DNA from: Argentina anserina
Taxonomy: Eukaryota > Streptophyta > Magnoliopsida > Rosales > Rosaceae
DNA: 64,000 nucleotides
Direction of reading: 5' to 3'
Assembly: GCF_933775445.1 (NCBI RefSeq)
Contig: NW_026089434.1
Location: 62,001-126,000 of the forward strand
The position numbers were made by a program, and so were the translations under genes. The notes below the pieces were generated by a model. That model made no database searches. It was given only the letters and a program-made list of their open reading frames with translations, and was not told the origin of the DNA. Shown here piece by piece: positions 1 through 12,110 of the stretch (its first letter is position 1; every line of letters begins with the position of its first letter).

Positions 1-1496
1 CAATAGAAACTCGCATCAGAAAGGCTTACAGAAAGATACTCAAACGGGAATTGAAAAGATACTCAAATTGCAATACTAAACATACTCAAACGATAGAAAG
101 ATACTCAGTTTGAAATAAACACACGCCCACACTGGAAACACTCTCAAATTCAATAGAAATTCGCATCGAAAGCCGTTCAGAAAGATACTCAAACGAGAAT
201 TGAAAAGATACTCAAATTGCAATAGTAAACATACTCAAACGATAGAAAGATACTCAGTTTAAAAGAAACACAGGCCCACACTGGAAACAGTCTCAAATTC
301 AATAGAAACTCGCATCAGAAAGGCTTACAGAAAGATACTCAAACGAGAATTGAAAAGATACTCAAAATGCTATAGTAAACATACTCAAAGGATAGAAAGA
401 TACTCAGTTTGAAAAAAACACACGCCCACACTGGAAACACTCTCAAATTCAAGAAAAACTCGCATCGAAAGCCGTTCAGAAAGATACTCAAACGAGAATT
501 GAAAAGATACTCAAATTGCAATAGTAAACATACTCAAACGGTAGAAAGATACTCAGTTTCAAAGAAACACACGCCCACACTGGAAACACTCTCAAATTCA
601 ATAGAAACTCGCATCAGAAAGGCTTCCAGAAAGATACTCAATCTGGAATTGAAAAGATACTCAAATTGCAATAGTAAACATACTCAAACGATAGAAAGAT
701 ACTCAGTTTGAAAGAAACACACGCCCACACTGGAAACACTCTCAAGTTCAAGAAAAACTCGCATCAGAAAGGCTTACAGAAAGATACTCAAACGAGAATT
801 GAAAAGATACTCAAATTGCAACAGTAAACATACTCAAACGATAGAAAGATACTCAGTTTGAAAAAAACACACGCCCACACTGGAAACACTCTCAAATTCA
901 ATAGAAATTCGCATCGAAAGCCGTTCAGAAAGATACTCAAACGAGAATTGAAAAGATACTCAAAGTGCAATAGTAAACATACTCAAACGATTGAAAGATA
1001 CTCAGTTTAAAAAAAACACAGGCCCACACTGGAAACACTCTCAAATTCAAGAAAAACTCGCATCGAAAGCCGTTCAGAAAGATACTCAAACGAGAATTGA
1101 AAAGATACTCAAATTGCAATAGTAAACATACTCAAACGGTAGAAAGATACTCAGTTTGAAAGAAACACACGCCCACACTGGAAACACTCTCAAATTCAAT
1201 AGAAACTCGCATCAGAAAGGCTTCCAGAAAGATACTCAAACTGGAATTGAAAAGATACTCAAATTGCAATAGTAAACATACTCAAACGATAGAAAGATAC
1301 TCAGTTTGAAAGAAACACACGCCCACACTGGAAACACTCTCAAGTTCAAGAAAAACTCGCATCAGAAAGGCTTACAGAAAGATACTCAAACGAGAATTGA
1401 AAAGATACTCAAATTGCAATAGTAAACATACTCAAACGATAGAAAGATACTCAGTTTGAAAGAAACACACGCCCACACTGGAAACACTCTCAAATT
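1..1496 (+). repeat. Higher-order repeat copy, 10-monomer length variant
   Basis: The distance between the first two CGGGAATTG/CAATACTA monomers (anchors at 1 and 1497) is 1496 bp, i.e. ten monomers including four of 149 bp. The order begins like the 9-mer unit to its right. In place of unit types 8 and 9 it carries a 149-bp monomer ending CGGTAG, a TTCCAG/CTGGAATT monomer and a CAAGTTC monomer. It is therefore a rearranged relative of the 1347-bp unit and not a simple one-monomer insertion. Confidence 0.85.
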
Positions 1497-2843
1497 CAAT
1501 AGAAACTCGCATCAGAAAGGCTTACAGAAAGATACTCAAACGGGAATTGAAAAGATACTCAAATTGCAATACTAAACATACTCAAACGATAGAAAGATAC
1601 TCAGTTTGAAATAAACACACGCCCACACTGGAAACACTCTCAAATTCAATAGAAATTCGCATCGAAAGCCGTTCAGAAAGATACTCAAACGAGAATTGAA
1701 AAGATACTCAAAGTGCAATAGTAAACATACTCAAACGATTGAAAGATACTCAGTTTAAAAGAAACACAGGCCCACACTGGAAACAGTCTCAAATTCAATA
1801 GAAACTCGCATCAGAAAGGCTTACAGAAAGATACTCAAACGAGAATTGAAAAGATACTCAAAATGCTATAGTAAACATACTCAAAGGATAGAAAGATACT
1901 CAGTTTGAAATAAACACACGCCCACACTGGAAACACTCTCAAATTCAAGAAAAACTCGCATCGAAAGCCGTTCAGAAAGATACTCAAACGAGAATTGAAA
2001 AGATACTCAAATTGCAATAGTAAACATACTCAAACGGTAGAAAGATACTCAGTTTCAAAGAAACACACGCCCACACTGGAAACACTCTCAAATTCAATAG
2101 AAACTCGCATCAGAAAGGCTTCCAGAAAGATACTCAATCTGGAATTGAAAAGATACTCAAATTGCAATAGTAAACATACTCAAACGATAGAAAGATACTC
2201 AGTTTGAAAGAAACACACGCCCACACTGGAAACACTCTCAAGTTCAAGAAAAACTCGCATCAGAAAGGCTTACAGAAAGATACTCAAACGAGAATTGAAA
2301 AGATACTCAAATTGCAATAGTAAACATACTCAAACGATAGAAAGATACTCAGTTTGAAAAAAACACACGCCCACACTGGAAACACTCTCAAATTCAATAG
2401 AAATTCGCATCGAAAGCCGTTCAGAAAGATACTCAAACGAGAATTGAAAAGATACTCAAAGTGCAATAGTAAACATACTCAAACGATTGAAAGATACTCA
2501 GTTTAAAAGAAACACAGGCCCACACTGGAAACACTCTCAAATTCAAGAAAAACTCGCATCAGAAAGGCTTACAGAAAGATACTCAAACGAGAATTGAAAA
2601 GATACTCAAATTGCAATCGTAAACATACTCAAACGATAGAAAGATACTCAGTTTGAAAGAAACACACGCCCACACTGGAAACACTCTCAAGTTCAAGAAA
2701 AACTCGCATCAGAAAGGCTTACAGAAAGATACTCAAACGAGAATTGAAAAGATACTCAAATTGTAATAGTAATCATACTCAAACGATAGCAAGATACTCA
2801 GTTTTAAAGAAACACACGCCCACACTGGAAACACTCTCAAATT
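1497..2843 (+). repeat. 9-monomer higher-order repeat unit, 1347 bp, copy A
   Basis: Nine monomer types follow in fixed order. (1) CGGGAATTG + CAATACTA + GAAATAAAC. (2) 149 bp, AAGTGC, CGATTG, CAGTTTA. (3) CACAGG, CAGTCTC, AATGCTATAG, AAGGATAG. (4) 149 bp, AAGAAAA, CGGTAG, CAGTTTC. (5) TTCCAG, AATCTGG. (6) CAAGTTCAAG. (7) 149 bp, CGATTG. (8) CACAGG, AAGAAAA, AATCGTA. (9) CAAGTTCAAG, AATCATACTC, GATAGCAAG, TTTTAAAG. Three 149-bp monomers give 9 x 150 - 3 = 1347 bp. The following unit repeats the same order. Confidence 0.9.
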
Positions 2844-4190
2844 CAATAGAAACTCGCATCAGAAAGGCTTACAGAAAGATACTCAAACGGGAATTGAAAA
2901 GATACTCAAATTGCAATACTAAACATACTCAAACGATAGAAAGATACTCAGTTTGAAATAAACACACGCCCACACTGGAAACACTCTCAAATTCAATAGA
3001 AATTCGCATCGAAAGCCGTTCAGAAAGATACTCAAACGAGAATTGAAAAGATACTCAAAGTGCAATAGTAAACATACTCAAACGATTGAAAGATACTCAG
3101 TTTAAAAGAAACACAGGCCCACACTGGAAACAGTCTCAAATTCAATAGAAACTCGCATCAGAAAGGCTTACAGAAAGATACTCAAACGAGAATTGAAAAG
3201 ATACTCAAAATGCTATAGTAAACATACTCAAAGGATAGAAAGATACTAAGTTTGAAAAAAACACACGCCCACACTGGAAACACTCTCAAATTCAAGAAAA
3301 ACTCGCATCGAAAGCCGTTCAGAAAGATACTCAAACGAGAATTGAAAAGATACTCAAATTGCAATAGTAAACATACTCAAACGGTAGAAAGATACTCAGT
3401 TTCAAAGAAACACACGCCCACACTGGAAACACTCTCAAATTCAATAGAAACTCGCATCAGAAAGGCTTCCAGAAAGATACTCAATCTGGAATTGAAAAGA
3501 TACTCAAATTGCAATAGTAAACATACTCAAACGATAGAAAGATACTCAGTTTGAAAGAAACACACGCCCACACTGGAAACACTCTCAAGTTCAAGAAAAA
3601 CTCGCATCAGAAAGGCTTACAGAAAGATACTCAAACGAGAATTGAAAAGATACTCAAATTGCAATAGTAAACATACTCAAAGGATAGAAAGATACTCAGT
3701 TTGAAAAAAACACACGCCCACACTGGAAACACTCTCAAATTCAATAGAAATTCGCATCGAAAGCCGTTCAGAAAGATACTCAAACGAGAATTGAAAAGAT
3801 ACTCAAAGTGCAATAGTAAACATACTCAAACGATTGAAAGATACTCAGTTTAAAAGAAACACAGGCCCACACTGGAAACACTCTCAAATTCAAGAAAAAC
3901 TCGCATCAGAAAGGCTTACAGAAAGATACTCAAACGAGAATTGAAAAGATACTCAAATTGCAATAGTAAACATACTCAAACGATAGAAAGATACTCAGTT
4001 TGAAAGAAACACACGCCCACACTGGAAACACTCTCAAGTTCAAGAAAAACTCGCATCAGAAAGGCTTACAGAAAGATACTCAAACGAGAATTGAAAAGAT
4101 ACTCAAATTGCAATAGTAATCATACTCAAACGATAGCAAGATACTCAGTTTTAAAGAAACACACGCCCACACTGGAAACACTCTCAAATT
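2844..4190 (+). repeat. 9-monomer higher-order repeat unit, 1347 bp, copy B
   Basis: It has the same nine monomer types in the same order as the unit at 1497-2843. A private change in type 3 (GATACTAAG instead of GATACTCAG, near 3247) is shared with the next unit (near 4594) but not with the previous one. Copies B and C are therefore each other's closest relatives. Other differences between units are single bases. Confidence 0.9.
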
Positions 4191-5387
4191 CAATAGAAAC
4201 TCGCATCAGAAAGGCTTACAGAAAGATACTCAAACGGGAATTGAAAAGATACTCAAATTGCAATACTAAACATACTCAAACGATAGAAAGATACTCAGTT
4301 TGAAATAAACACACGCCCACACTGGAAACACTCTCAAATTCAATAGAAATTCGCATCGAAAGCCGTTCAGAAAGATACTCAAACGAGAATTGAAAAGATA
4401 CTCAAAGTGCAATAGTAAACATACTCAAACGATTGAAAGATACTCAGTTTAAAAGAAACACAGGCCCACACTGGAAACAGTCTCAAATTCAATAGAAACT
4501 CGCATCAGAAAGGCTTACAGAAAGATACTCAAACGAGAATTGAAAAGATACTCAAAATGCTATAGTAAACATACTCAAAGGATAGAAAGATACTAAGTTT
4601 GAAAAAAACACACGCCCACACTGGAAACACTCTCAAATTCAAGAAAAACTCGCATCGAAAGCCGTTCAGAAAGATACTCAAACGAGAATTGAAAAGATAC
4701 TCAAATTGCAATAGTAAACATACTCAAACGGTAGAAAGATACTCAGTTTCAAAGAAACACACGCCCACACTGGAAACACTCTCAAATTCAATAGAAACTC
4801 GCATCAGAAAGGCTTCCAGAAAGATACTCAATCTGGAATTGAAAAGATACTCAAATTGCAATAGTAAACATACTCAAACGATAGAAAGATACTCAGTTTG
4901 AAAGAAACACACGCCCACACTGGAAACACTCTCAAGTTCAAGAAAAACTCGCATCAGAAAGGCTTACAGAAAGATACTCAAACGAGAATTGAAAAGATAC
5001 TCAAATTGCAATAGTAAACATACTCAAACGATAGAAAGATACTCAGTTTGAAAAAAACACACGCCCACACTGGAAACACTCTCAAATTCAATAGAAATTC
5101 GCATCGAAAGCCGTTCAGAAAGATACTCAAACGAGAATTGAAAAGATACTCAAAGTGCAATAGTAAACATACTCAAACGATTGAAAGATACTCAGTTTAA
5201 AAGAAACACAGGCCCACACTGGAAACACTCTCAAATTCAAGAAAAACTCGCATCAGAAAGGCTTACAGAAAGATACTCAAACGGGAATTGAAAAGATACT
5301 CAAATTGCAATAGTAAACATACTCAAACGATAGAAAGATACACAGTTTGAAAGAAACACACGCCCACACTGGAAACACTCTCAAGTT
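4191..5387 (+). repeat. Higher-order repeat unit, 8-monomer variant (1197 bp), copy C
   Basis: Types 1-8 follow in the regular order, but the unit is one monomer short. The monomer that follows (5349-5498) begins as type 9 and continues as type 1, so the missing length is explained by an exchange inside one monomer. Three 149-bp monomers are present (8 x 150 - 3 = 1197). Type 8 here carries CGGGAATTG and ACACAGTTTG, unlike copies A and B. Confidence 0.85.
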
Positions 5388-5498
5388 CAAGAAAAACTCG
5401 CATCAGAAAGGCTTACAGAAAGATACTCAAACGGGAATTGAAAAGATACTCAAATTGCAATACTAAACATACTCAAACGATAGAAAGATACTCAGTTT
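5349..5498 (+). repeat. Chimeric monomer, type 9 left half and type 1 right half
   Basis: The left part carries CAAGTTCAAGAAAAACTCGC, diagnostic of type 9 in the neighbouring HOR. The right part carries CGGGAATTG and CAATACTA, diagnostic of type 1. The switch lies in the uninformative stretch between about 5400 and 5430. The monomer is full length. The end reads GAAAGAAAC rather than the GAAATAAAC of type 1, so either a second switch or a point change followed. This is the expected product of unequal crossing-over within a monomer, and it coincides with loss of one monomer from the unit. Confidence 0.8.
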
Positions 5499-7145
5499 GA
5501 AAGAAACACACGCCCACACTGGAAACACTCTCAAATTCAATAGAAATTCGCATCGAAAGCCGTTCAGAAAGATACTCAAACGAGAATTGAAAAGATACTC
5601 AAAGTGCAATAGTAAACATACTCAAACGATAGAAAGATACTCAGTTTAAAAGAAACACAGGCCCACACTGGAATCAGTCTCAAATTCAATAGAAACTCGC
5701 ATCAGAAAGGCTTACAGAAAGATACTCAAACGAGAATTGAAAAGATACTCAAAATGCTATAGTAAACATACTCAAAGGATAGAAAGATACTCAGTTTGAA
5801 AAAAACACACGCCCACACTGGAAACACTCTCAAATTCAAGAAAAACTCGCATCGAAAGCCGTTCAGAAAGATACTCAAACGAGAATTGAAAAGATACTCA
5901 AATTGCAATAGTAAACATACTCAAACGGTAGAAAGATACTCAGTTTCAAAGAAACACACGCCCACACTGGAAACACTCTCAAATTCAATAGAAACTCGCA
6001 TCAGAAAGGCTTCCAGAAAGATACTCAATCTGGAATTGAAAAGATACTCAAATTGCAATAGTAAACATACTCAAACGATAGAAAGATACTCAGTTTGAAA
6101 GAAACACACGCCCACACTGGAAACACTCTAAAGTTCAAGAAAAACTCGCATCAGAAAGGCTTACAGAAAGATACTCAAACGAGAATTGAAAAGATACTCA
6201 AATTGCAATAGTAAACATACTCAAACGATAGAAAGATACTCAGTTTGAAAGAAACACACGCCCACACTGGAAACACTCTCAAATTCAATAGAAATTCGCA
6301 TCGAAAGCCGTTCAGAAAGATACTCAAACGAGAATTGAAAAGATACTCAAAGTACAATAGTAAACATACTCAAACGATTGAAAGATACTCAGTTTAAAAG
6401 AAACACAGGCCCACACTGGAAACACTCTCAAATTCAAGAAAAACTCGCATCAGAAAGGCTTACAGAAAGATACTCAAACGAGAATTGAAAAGATACTCAA
6501 ATTGCAATCGTAAACATACTCAAACGATAGAAAGATACTCAGTTTGAAAGAAACACACGCCCACACTGGAAACACTCTCAAATTCAATAGAAACTCGCAT
6601 CAGAAAGGCTTACAGAAAGATACTCAAACGGGAATTCTAAAGATACTCAAATTGCAATACTAAACATACTCAAACGATAGAAAGATACTCAGTTTGAAAT
6701 AAACACACGCCCACACTGGTAACACTCTCAAATTCAAGAAAAACTCGCATCAGAAAGGCTTACAGAAAGATACTCAAACGGGAATTGAAAAGATACTCAA
6801 ATTGCAATAGTAAACATACTCAAACGATAGAAAGATACACAGTTTGAAAGAAACACACGCCCACACTGGAAACACTCTCAAGTTCAAGAAAAACTCGCAT
6901 CAGAAAGGCTTACAGAAAGATACTCAAACGAGAATTGAAAAGATACTCAAATTGCAATAGTAAACATACTCAAACGATAGAAAGATACTCAGTTTGAAAA
7001 AAACACACGCCCACACTGGAAACACTCTCAAATTCAAGAAAAACTCGCATCAGAAAGGCTTACAGAAAGATACTCAAACGAGAATTGAAAAGATACTCAA
7101 ATTGCAATAGTAAACATACTCAAACGGTAGAAAGATACTCAGTTT

Positions 7146-7980
7146 GAAAGAAACACACGCCCACACTGGAAACACTCTCAAATTCAATAGAAACTCGCAT
7201 CAGAAAGGCTTCCAGAAAGATACTCAAACTGGAATTGAAAAGATACTCAAATTGCAATAGTAAACATACTCAAACGATAGAAAGATACTCAGTTTGAAAG
7301 AAACACACGCCCAAACTGGAAACAGTCTCAAGTTCAAGAAAAACTCGCATCAGAAAGGCTTACAGAAAGATACTCAAACGAGAATTGAAAAGATACTCAA
7401 ATTGCAATAGTAAACATACTCAAACGATAGAAAGATACTCAGTTTGAAAGAAACACACGCCCACACTGGAAACACTCTCAAATTCAAAAGAAACTCGGAT
7501 CAGAAAGGCTTACAGAAAGATACTCAAACGAGAATTGAAAAGATACTCAAAATGCTATAGTAAACATACTCAAAGGATAGAAAGATACTCAGTTTGAAAA
7601 AAACACACGCCCACACTGGAAACACTCTCAAATTCAATAGAAACTCGCATCAGAAAGGCTTCCAGAAAGATACTCAAACTGGAATTGAAAAGATACTCAA
7701 ATTGCAATAGTAAACATACTCAAACGATAGAAAGATACTCAGTTTGAAAGAAACACACGCCCAAACTGGAAACAGTCTCAAGTTCAAGAAAAACTCGCAT
7801 CAGAAAGGCTTACAGAAAGATACTCAAACGAGAATTGAAAAGATACTCAAATTGCAATAGTAAACATACTCAAACGATAGAAAGATACTCAGTTTGAAAG
7901 AAACACACGCCCACACTGGAAACACTCTCAAATTCAAAAGAAACTCGGATCAGAAAGGCTTACAGAAAGATACTCAAACG
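7146..7980 (+). repeat. Tandem duplication of a three-monomer block (450 bp)
   Basis: The block at 7146-7530 recurs at 7596-7980. Both copies share two rare changes: CCCAAACTGG in place of CCCACACTGG (about 7312 and 7762) and ACTCGGATC in place of ACTCGCATC (about 7495 and 7945). The copies part where the first continues as AATGCTATAG and the second as AAGTGCAATAG. The shared private changes show a recent local duplication rather than chance order. Confidence 0.85.
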
Positions 7981-9542
7981 AGAATTGAAAAGATACTCAA
8001 AGTGCAATAGTAAACATACTCAAACGATAGAAAGATACTCAGATTGAAAGAAACACACGCCCACACTGGAAACACTCTTAAATTCAAGAAAAACTCGCAT
8101 CGAAAGCCGTTCAGAAAGATACTTAAACGAGAATTGAAAAAATACTCAAATTGCAATAGTAAACATACTCCAACGGTAGAAAGATACTCAGTTTTAAAGA
8201 AACACACGCCCACACTGGAAACACTCTCAAATTCAATAGAAACTCGCATCAGAAAGGCTTCCAGAAAGATACTCAAACTGAAATTGAAAACATACTCAAA
8301 TTGCAATAGTAAACATACTCAAACGATAGAAAGATACTCAGTTTGAAAAAAACACACGCCCACACTAGAAACACTCTCAAGTTCAAGAAAAACTCGCATC
8401 AGAAAGGCTTAGAGAAAGATACTCAAACGAGAATTGAAAAGATACTCAAATTGCAATAGTAAACATACTCAAACGATAGAAAGATACACAGTTTGAAAGA
8501 AACACACGCCCACACTGGAAACACTCTCAAATTCAAGAAAAACTCGCATCAGAAAGGCTTACAGAAAGATACTCAAACGAGAATTGAAAAGATACTCAAA
8601 TTGCAATAGTAAACATACTCAAACCGTAGAAAGATACTCAGTTTCAAAGAAACACAGGCCCACACTGGAAACACTCTCAAATTCAATAGAAACTCGCATC
8701 AGAAAGGCTTACAGAAAGATACTCAAACGAGAATTGAAAAGATACTCAAAATGCTATAGTAAACATACTCAAAGGATAGAAAGATACTCAGTTTGAAAAA
8801 AACACACGCCCACACTGGAAACACTCTCAAATTCAAGAAAAACTCGCATCGAAAGCCGTTCAGAAAGATACTCAAACGAGAATTGAAAAGATACTCAAAT
8901 TGCAATAGTAAACATACTCAAACGGTAGAAAGATACTCAGTTTCAAAGAAACACACGCCCACACTGGAAACACTCTCAAATTCAATAGAAACTCGCATCA
9001 GAAAGGCTTCCAGAAAGATACTCAAACTGGAATTGAAAAGATACTCAAATTGCAATAGTAAACATACTCAAACGATAGAAAGATACTCAGTTTGAAAGAA
9101 ACACACGCCCACACTGGAAACACTCTCAAGTTCAAGAAAAACTCGCATCAGAAAGGCTTACAGAAAGATACTCAGACGAGAATTGAAAAGATACTCAAAT
9201 TGCAATAGTAAACATACTCAAACGATAGAAAGATACTCAGTTTGAAAGAAACACACGCCCACACTGGAAACACTCTCAAATTCAATAGAAACTCGCATCA
9301 GAAAGGCTTACAGAAAGATACTCAAACGGGAATTGAAAAGATACTCAAATTGCAATACTAAACATTCTCAAACGATAGAAAGATACTCAGTTTGAAATAA
9401 ACACACGCCCACACTGGAAACACTCTCAAATTCAATAGAAATTCGCATCGAAAGCCGTTCAGAAAGATACTCAAACGAGAATTGAAAAGATACTCAAAGT
9501 GCAATAGTAAACATACTCAAACGATTGAAAGATACTCAGTTT

Positions 9543-10440
9543 AAAAGAAACACAGGCCCACACTGGAAACACTCTCAAATTCAATAGAAACTCGCATCAG
9601 AAAGGCTTACAGAAAGATACTTAAACGAGAATTGAAAAGATACTCAAAATGCTATAGTAAACATACTCAAAGGATAGAAAGATACTCAGTTTGAAAAAAA
9701 CACGCGCCCACACTGGAAACACTCTCAAATTCAAGAAAAACTCGCATCGAAAGCCGTTCAGAAAGATACTCAAACGAGAATTGAAAAGATACTCAAATTG
9801 CAATAGTAAACATACTCAAACGGTAGAAAGATACTCAGTTTCAAAGAAACACACGCCCACACTGGAAACACTCTCAAATTCAATAGAAACTCGCATCAGA
9901 AAGGCTTCCAGAAAGATACTCAATCTGGAATTGAAAAGATACTCAAATTGCAATAGTAAACATACTCAAACGATAGAAAGATACTCAGTTTGAAAGAAAC
10001 ACACGCCCACACTGGAAACACTCTCAAGTTCAATAGAAACTCGCATCAGAAAGGCTTACAGAAAGATACTTAAACGAGAATTGAAAAGATACTCAAAATG
10101 CTATAGTAAACATACTCAAAGGATAGAAAGATACTCAGTTTGAAAAAAACACACGCCCACACTGGAAACACTCTCAAATTCAAGAAAAACTCGCATCGAA
10201 AGCCGTTCAGAAAGATACTCAAACGAGAATTGAAAAGATACTCAAATTGCAATAGTAAACATACTCAAACGGTAGAAAGATACTCAGTTTCAAAGAAACA
10301 CACGCCCACACTGGAAACACTCTCAAATTCAATAGAAACTCGCATCAGAAAGGCTTCCAGAAAGATACTCAATCTGGAATTGAAAAGATACTCAAATTGC
10401 AATAGTAAACATACTCAAACGATAGAAAGATACTCAGTTT
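9543..10440 (+). repeat. Tandem duplication of a three-monomer cassette (449 bp)
   Basis: The triplet (AATGCTATAG/AAGGATAG monomer, 149-bp CGGTAG monomer, TTCCAG/AATCTGG monomer) fills 9543-9991 and again 9992-10440. The two copies differ mainly at the first monomer (CACAGG and CAAATTC against CACACG and CAAGTTC), where their left flanks differ, and by CACGCG against CACACG near 9703. The repeat length is 150 + 149 + 150. Confidence 0.85.
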
Positions 10441-11424
10441 GAAAGAAACACATGCCCACACTGGAAACACTCTCAAGTTCAAGAAAAACTCGCATCAGAA
10501 AGGCTTACAGAAAGATACTCAAACGAGAATTGAAAAGATACTCAAATTGCAATAGTAAACATACTCAAACGATAGAAAGATACTCAGTTTGAAAGAAACA
10601 CACGCCCACACTGGAAACACTCTCAAATTCAATAGAAATTCGCATCGAAAGCCGTTCAGAAAGATACTCAAACGAGAATTGAAAAGATACTCAAAGTGCA
10701 ATAGTAAACATACTCAAACGATTGAAAGATACTCAGTTTAAAAGAAACACAGGCCCACACTGGAAACACTCTCAAATTCAAGAAAAACTCGCATCAGAAA
10801 GGCTTACAGAAAGATACTCAAACGAGAATTGAAAAGATACTCAAATTGCAATCGTAAACATACTCAAACGATAGAAAGATACTCAGTTTGAAAGAAACAC
10901 ACGCCCACACTGGAAACACTCTCAAATTCAACAGAAACTCGCATCAGAAAGGCTTACAGAAAGATACTCAAACGGGAATTCTAAAGATACTCAAATTGCA
11001 ATACTAAACATACTCAAACGATAGAAAGATACTCAGTTTGAAATAAACACACGCCCACACTGGTAACACTCTCAAATTCAAGAAAAACTCGCATCAGAAA
11101 GGCTTACAGAAAGATACTCAAACGAGAATTGAAAAGATACTCAAATTGCAATAGTAAACATACTCAAACCATAGAAAGATACTCAGTTTGAAAAAAACAC
11201 ACGCCCACACTGGAAACACTCTCAAATTCAAGAAAAACTCGCATCAGAAAGGCTTACAGAAAGATACTCAAACGAGAATTGAAAAGATACTCAAATTGCA
11301 ATAGTAAACATACTCAAACGGTAGAAAGATACTCAGTTTGAAAGAAACACACGCCCACACTGGAAACACTCTCAAATTCAATAGAAACTCGCATCAGAAA
11401 GGCTTCCAGAAAGATACTCAAACT

Positions 11425-11880
11425 GGAATTGAAAAGATATTCAAATTGCAATAGTAAACATACTCAAACGATAGAAAGATACTCAGTTTGAAAAAAACAC
11501 ACGCCCACACTAGAAACACTCTCAAGTTCAAGAAAAACTCGCATCAGAAAGGCTTAGAGAAAGATACTCAAACGAGAATTGAAAAGATACTCAAATTGCA
11601 ATAGTAAACATACTCAAACGATAGAAAGATACACAGTTTGAAAGAAACACACGCCCACACTGGAAACACTCTCAAATTCAAGAAAAACTCGCATCAGAAA
11701 GGCTTACAGAAAGATACTCAAACGAGAATTGAAAAGATACTCAAATTGCAATAGTAAACATACTCAAACCGTAGAAAGATACTCAGTTTCAAAGAAACAC
11801 ACGCCCACACTGGAAACACTCTCAAATTCAATAGAAACTCGCATCAGAAAGGCTTCCAGAAAGATACTCAAACTGGAATT
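11425..11880 (+). repeat. Block shared with 8280-8735, about 3.1 kb away
   Basis: Two rare variants, CACACTAGAAAC (8366 and 11511) and GGCTTAGAGAAAG (about 8408 and 11553), occur together only in these two places that I could find. They are followed in both by an ACACAGTTTG monomer and one with CAAACCGTAG. The offset is 3145 bp, i.e. 21 monomers with five of 149 bp. The blocks part again where the first continues as TTACAG and the second as TTCCAG. Confidence 0.75.
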
Positions 11881-12030
11881 GAAAAGATACTCAAATTGCA
11901 ATAGTAAACATACTCAAACGATAGAAAGATACTCAGTTTGAAAGAAACACACGCCCACACTGGAAACACTCTCAAGTTCAAGAAAAACTCGCATCAGAAA
12001 GGCTTACAGAAAGATACTCAAACGAGAATT

Positions 12031-12110
12031 GAAAAATACTCAAATTGCAATAGTAAACATACTCAAACGATAGAAAGATACTCAGTTTGAAAGAAACACA
12101 CCGCCCACAC
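12031..12110 (+). repeat. Satellite segment with -1 and +1 indels close together
   Basis: At about 12035 GAAAAGATACTC is shortened to GAAAAATACTC (one G lost). At about 12101 CACACGCCCAC is lengthened to CACACCGCCCAC (one C gained). The two changes lie about 66 bp apart and leave the downstream phase unchanged. They are two of only five single-base indels that I could place outside the 149-bp variant. Confidence 0.8.

Noticed and set aside
339..521. Open frame of about 60 codons on the - strand, hydrophobic-looking, repeated at many 149-bp monomers
   Set aside because: It is the reverse reading of A-rich satellite, which gives Phe/Leu/Ser-rich peptide. It starts at TTG within the monomer and exists only where the 149-bp form changes the frame.
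409..711. Open frame of about 100 codons on the + strand, repeated at some 25 places
   Set aside because: It follows the monomer period, begins at TTG in the satellite itself, ends at the junction TGA, and is shifted by every 149-bp monomer. No promoter, ATG context or neighbouring gene structure is seen.
7974..8306. Longest open frame (110 codons, - strand)
   Set aside because: It is the same satellite frame extended because a few substitutions in two adjacent monomers remove stops. It has no gene features.
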